Part shown: positions 60,837 through 64,000 of the stretch, one piece after another | How positions within the stretch are numbered: the first letter of the stretch is position 1 | Layout: each line of letters starts with the position of its first letter | DNA from: Filosporella fistucella | Lineage: Eukaryota; Ascomycota; Leotiomycetes; Helotiales | DNA length: 64,000 bases | Reading direction: 5' to 3' | Assembly: GCA_030077755.1 (NCBI GenBank) | Contig: JAQJZZ010000005.1 | Location: 310,001-374,000, forward strand | The notes under the pieces: model-generated | Databases searched by the model: none | What the model was told of the DNA's origin: nothing | Seen by the model: only the letters and a program-made list of their open reading frames with translations | Program-made: the position numbers and the translations under genes

Positions 60837-61184
60837 GAGAAGAGCAAGACTACTCTTCCAATCTATTCGCAGTGCCCGAAAACATGCTTGACCTTGAGAG
60901 CGCTAAAGCGGGTTTGAGTTATTCTGTTTATCTCTTTATTGGCACATGAAAAATAACACGTAGGGTTTGTGATTCTCCCGTTTTCTATTAATACTTGATG
61001 ACAGTATTGTAACTCACTCCTCTTTATTTTCAACTACTAGTCAAAAAAGGGGCCAATCCGAAAATTCCTCTCGAAGGCTATATCCTTAACAAGCTAAAAA
61101 TTCCATTTCAAGAGAGATCATATCACACTTGAATCCACATTACTCCTAATATATCCCAACCATTTCTCCTTTTCCCTTTTCACT
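60837..61184. other. Intergenic spacer
   Basis: About 350 AT-rich nt between two same-strand genes; nothing seen beyond expected 3' and promoter sequence. Confidence 0.5.
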
Positions 61185-62908
61185 CTACCGCCTCTTCCCC
61201 AATTTATCAATCGCCCACGCCAGCACACTCGGATATCCCTCTTCCTCATCCTCATCCTCCTCTTCTTCTTTTTGTATAAACACCAAACATTTCGCTTTCA
61301 AAAGTGTCTTCCCCTCCGCAAAAGCATCCGCTTTCGTCTCCTCAAATACCATCGCAGGCGCGATATCAATACAATATCTCCATTCCGCCTGCCCATCCAC
61401 AAACTCCTTCTCCTTGATAACTCTCCCTGCTCTCATTAAATCCACACATTCGTATTCTTTGAAAGCGGATGGAGAAGAAGGACGCTGTTTAGGTGGTGTG
61501 CGGGAGAGAGATGTGTATTCCAGGGTGTATTTATCGATGGAGAGGTGAAGTTTATGTGCTAATTTTAGTGCGGGCTCGATGATGGAGGTTTTGATCGAGA
61601 GGGCGAAGGGGAGTCGGGGAGATTGAGGGCAGAAGATATGTAGCATAGTGGCGAGATCGTGAGTCAGGCTTGTGGTGAAGGAGGAAAGTTGAGCGGGGAA
61701 TTCGTGCCGGTTTGATACGGCGGCTAGAGTCTCAGAGCGCCAGCGACGCCAGGTCGACATATCTATTTAGACCACATCAACCACTTATCTTAAGTATGTG
61801 AAGCCGTCTTAATGAGAAAGAATTGGGAATAGGATAGAAACCAACCTTTCCTAGGCTCAAGATTCCGCATTCCCGTCAAAACTGTATTCAAATACTCCAT
61901 AGCCCCCGGCTCCACAGGACAATAGAAATCCTTATTGAAAATATTCCTATATAAATACTTCATCACCATAGCCATAACATTATACTCGTCCGTATCTCTC
62001 AACTCCGCCGTTTCCTGTCCCGGCAAATTAACATATGCCATGAAGTCTTTGAGAGTAGATTTTTCAGGCCGGTGTTTCATTATCAGGCAATCCTGGAGAG
62101 CGTCACCGAGCGTGGTTGACACCCAGTCTTCGATACTGAGGATTAGGGATTTGTAGGCTGAGATCGCTTCTGTGGACGTTATTTGGTTACGGCTGGGTTG
62201 CATACTGAATATGAAATCGTGTGCATCGCGAAGCTCGATTCGGAGCTTTGTGACTTCTGAGCGGAGCTCAAGGCGCTCCCTTTGAAGGGCTTCGAGGGTG
62301 AGGGGTTCTGAAGTATCCGGGGATGTGATTGGCTCAGGTTGTGCTTCGGGGTTGGGGTTCATTGTGTCATCTTTCTCTCGTTGTGGACTCTTTAGATTTG
62401 CTTTGGCGGTGCTAGGAAAGTCAGCCGGATACTCTGTAAAGAGATTGAATGAAAATACGACAGGACAGACCGTAGTGATTCGATGAATATCGATTGTGGG
62501 CCTTCTTCCAACTGTAAATTGGTTGTTTCAAGCTTGGATGCAATGGAAACGTTTTCATTGATATCGCTGATCGATGATGTGAGATCCCAGGCTTCGATTG
62601 AATTTTCTTGAATACGAGATGAATTCTTCGCGATACCTGATTCTTTGGGAGGTTGATATTCTTTCTCAGGGTGATAACACTCAACACCCTCCATCGGATC
62701 AGGTTTGTCTGTGAAGTTGCCCTGCCCTTTCTCATCTGTAGGTGAGGGCAATGTTCTTTCGGACTCCTTCAATGGATCATCGATGTGAGAATCCTTAAAC
62801 AAAGTCAGTATCACAAGTTTGAGGTTGACGGTCTGCAATACGGGGTTGTACCAAAGATTCCAGTGAACTCTGCGGAGTGATGATTCGCGTCCTCGATCCA
62901 GACATCAT
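61185..62908 (-). CDS. Hypothetical coiled-coil protein (about 511 aa), four exons
   Basis: Four exons reconstructed by eye: 62908-62852, 62793-62459, 62411-61846, 61762-61185; introns 58, 47 and 83 nt, each with a plausible donor and acceptor, and with CTGAC branch-like sites in introns 1 and 2. The sum is 512 codons. The N-terminal 145 residues are polar and acidic (disordered). Residues about 165-200 (LEALQRERLELRSEVTKLRIELRDAHDFIF) are a clear heptad-like coiled coil. There follows a globular-looking part (ISAYKSLILSIEDWVSTTLGDALQD, TDEYNVMAMVMKYLYRNIF) and, in exon 4, STWRRWRSETLAAVSNRHEF, then a Glu/Asp run of about 12 before YPSVLAWAIDKLGKRR. It looks like one of the lineage-specific hypothetical families of ascomycetes; no function is recognised. 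Start at 62908 (MMSGSRTR) or the next codon. Reading exon 3 from its internal ATG (62362) would give a shorter protein with only 29 nt to the upstream stop, which is why one joined gene is preferred. Confidence 0.75.
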
Positions 62909-63714
62909 GCTATACAGTTGAAAGATGACTGGAATTCTATACTATGCCAAAGCGACGAATAAAAATTATAAAAATTTCAAGCCCACGATGACAGGAGGGA
63001 AGAGGAACGAGGCTGTGCCAACGCGGGGCTATCTATCAATTGCAGAATTCGAAACGAGGGCGGCAAAATTCGCTCACCGTAAGGCTCGTAGCCTGATGTG
63101 AAAATAATGACAAGAGGCAATAAATAATGCAATGAATGAGCCGGTGTTTTCAGCTTTCGAATGGTAGCTCAGCCTGATCGAAGCCAAGACTGGAAGTGCC
63201 AAGTCAACCTGACCGATTTCAAGCGCCCAATGATCGGCAACAAGAACTTTATTGGCACCACAATCGCTAAGGAAGCTAGAAAGTCCTGAAGGATTGCCGA
63301 AGTGAAGTACAGCCTCGTCCAGGCAGACATGATCAATAGTATGCATGCGACTCCTTTGAGGTGTATCCTTTCTAGTGGTGGTTCGGAAATGTGCTGGCAC
63401 TTTCAAATCCACAGCTCAGGCTCGGTGAGTGGATGTAGTGCAAGGTGAGACTACAGCTCTCATGCGGGCTCTGTATGCCTTGCCCACATAGCTACAGTTC
63501 GATGAAAGGGGCATTCAATCCCTGCGCCACTTCGCCCAGCTAGCTAAAGGTGCTAGGCCAGGCTGCAGATTTGTCTTACCCTCGGAATATAATCAACCTA
63601 CCAAGATAGCTGGCAATTTTGGAGTTGAGATCTTGAATACCTAAAAGACATCAACGGTTGCAACAATTTTTCATTTGCATACTTTGTACATTAGTTGGAA
63701 TATTGAATCTTGAA
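62909..63714. other. Divergent promoter region
   Basis: About 800 nt between the coiled-coil gene (minus) and the Hsp70-like gene (plus). A 112-codon minus-strand frame (63412-63074) has no features and is not called. Confidence 0.5.
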
Positions 63715-64000
63715 ATGGACACCCTCTCTTTGGACGATCGAAAGTTGGTGGTGGGAATCGACTTTGGTACAACCTTCTCCGGTGTAGCCTGGGCAGAAAC
63801 ACGGCGAGTAAGTAAAGCATCGATTATCGCAAAATCCATCATGTACATCCGAAATTAATACCTACAGTCGGATGTGCAATCAGCAATCGAAACATGGCCT
63901 GTGACTTTGGATACACATGATGGCAAAAGTAGCCCAAAAGTGCCAACTGAATTACAATACACACCCGGTGGAATTCAATGGGGATTTCAGATCCCACCAC
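63715..64000 (+). CDS. Hsp70-like / actin-fold ATPase, 5' part (runs off window)
   Basis: Exon 1 63715-63807, a 60-nt intron (GTAAGT...CCTACAG), exon 2 from 63868 to the window end. The first 31 residues contain KLVVGIDFGTTFSGVAWAE, the phosphate-1 loop of the Hsp70/actin ATPase fold in the version (GIDFGTT(F/Y)SGVA) found in the non-canonical Hsp70-like proteins expanded in filamentous fungi, rather than the GIDLGTT of true chaperones. Exon 2 continues with IETWPVTLD and SPKVPTELQYTPGG, IQWGFQIPP, as in those proteins. About 75 residues are visible; the full family is usually 550-700 aa. The start is the first in-frame ATG (MDTLSLDDRK). Confidence 0.9.

Noticed and set aside
61790..62362. 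Separate 190-codon gene starting at 62362
   Set aside because: Only 29 nt from the stop of an upstream coding frame; a consensus intron joins the two in phase, so treated as one gene.

Overview
The window is nuclear DNA of a filamentous ascomycete. Genes carry many short introns (43-97 nt, one of 180 nt) with GT...AG ends and CTRAY-like branch sites. The fungal markers include a Zn2Cys6 regulator, Utp21, a Vip1/Asp1 inositol pyrophosphate kinase and Gpi2. Base composition, gene styles and several orphan-like small genes suggest a Leotiomycete, perhaps near Botrytis/Sclerotinia; that is inference, not read from a marker. No bacterial, plasmid, CRISPR or rRNA/tRNA features were seen.

Layout. 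1-5464: no convincing gene. 5465-6782 (+): Zn2Cys6 regulator. 6783-14411: mostly gene-free, with one possible small gene (13868-13509, -). 19708-14412 (-): ABCA-type full ABC transporter, 8 exons. 21569-20474 (-): pirin. 22522-22968 (+): VOC/glyoxalase-fold protein. 23667-24782 (+): MOSC-domain protein. 24783-35211: a 10.4-kb stretch without a convincing gene. 40107-35212 (-): Vip1/Asp1 kinase-phosphatase, head-to-head with Utp21 (40639-43840, +). 44700-46241 (+): fringe-like glycosyltransferase. 46980-49635: two small spliced hypotheticals and an AT-rich tract. 50875-49636 (-): MYND-finger protein. 53396-52380 (-): single-pass membrane protein. 53397-57969: sparse, with an in-frame 15-bp minisatellite. 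57970-59444 (+): Gpi2. 59948-59621 (-): small secreted protein. 60836-60367 and 62908-61185 (-): hypotheticals recovered by splicing. 63715-end (+): 5' end of an Hsp70-like ATPase.

The recognised genes do not form a pathway cluster. They are housekeeping or signalling genes (ribosome biogenesis, inositol pyrophosphates, GPI-anchor synthesis, redox/molybdenum-type MOSC, pirin) separated by long AT-rich spacers. I found no clear novel multi-gene system. The points most worth a second look are the spliced small genes, the MYND finger with a lost zinc ligand, the MLNES minisatellite, the small secreted protein, and the repeat-bearing gene-poor regions. All exon boundaries were worked out by eye from splice signals and frame continuity; in every multi-exon gene given as complete the summed exon length is a multiple of three.
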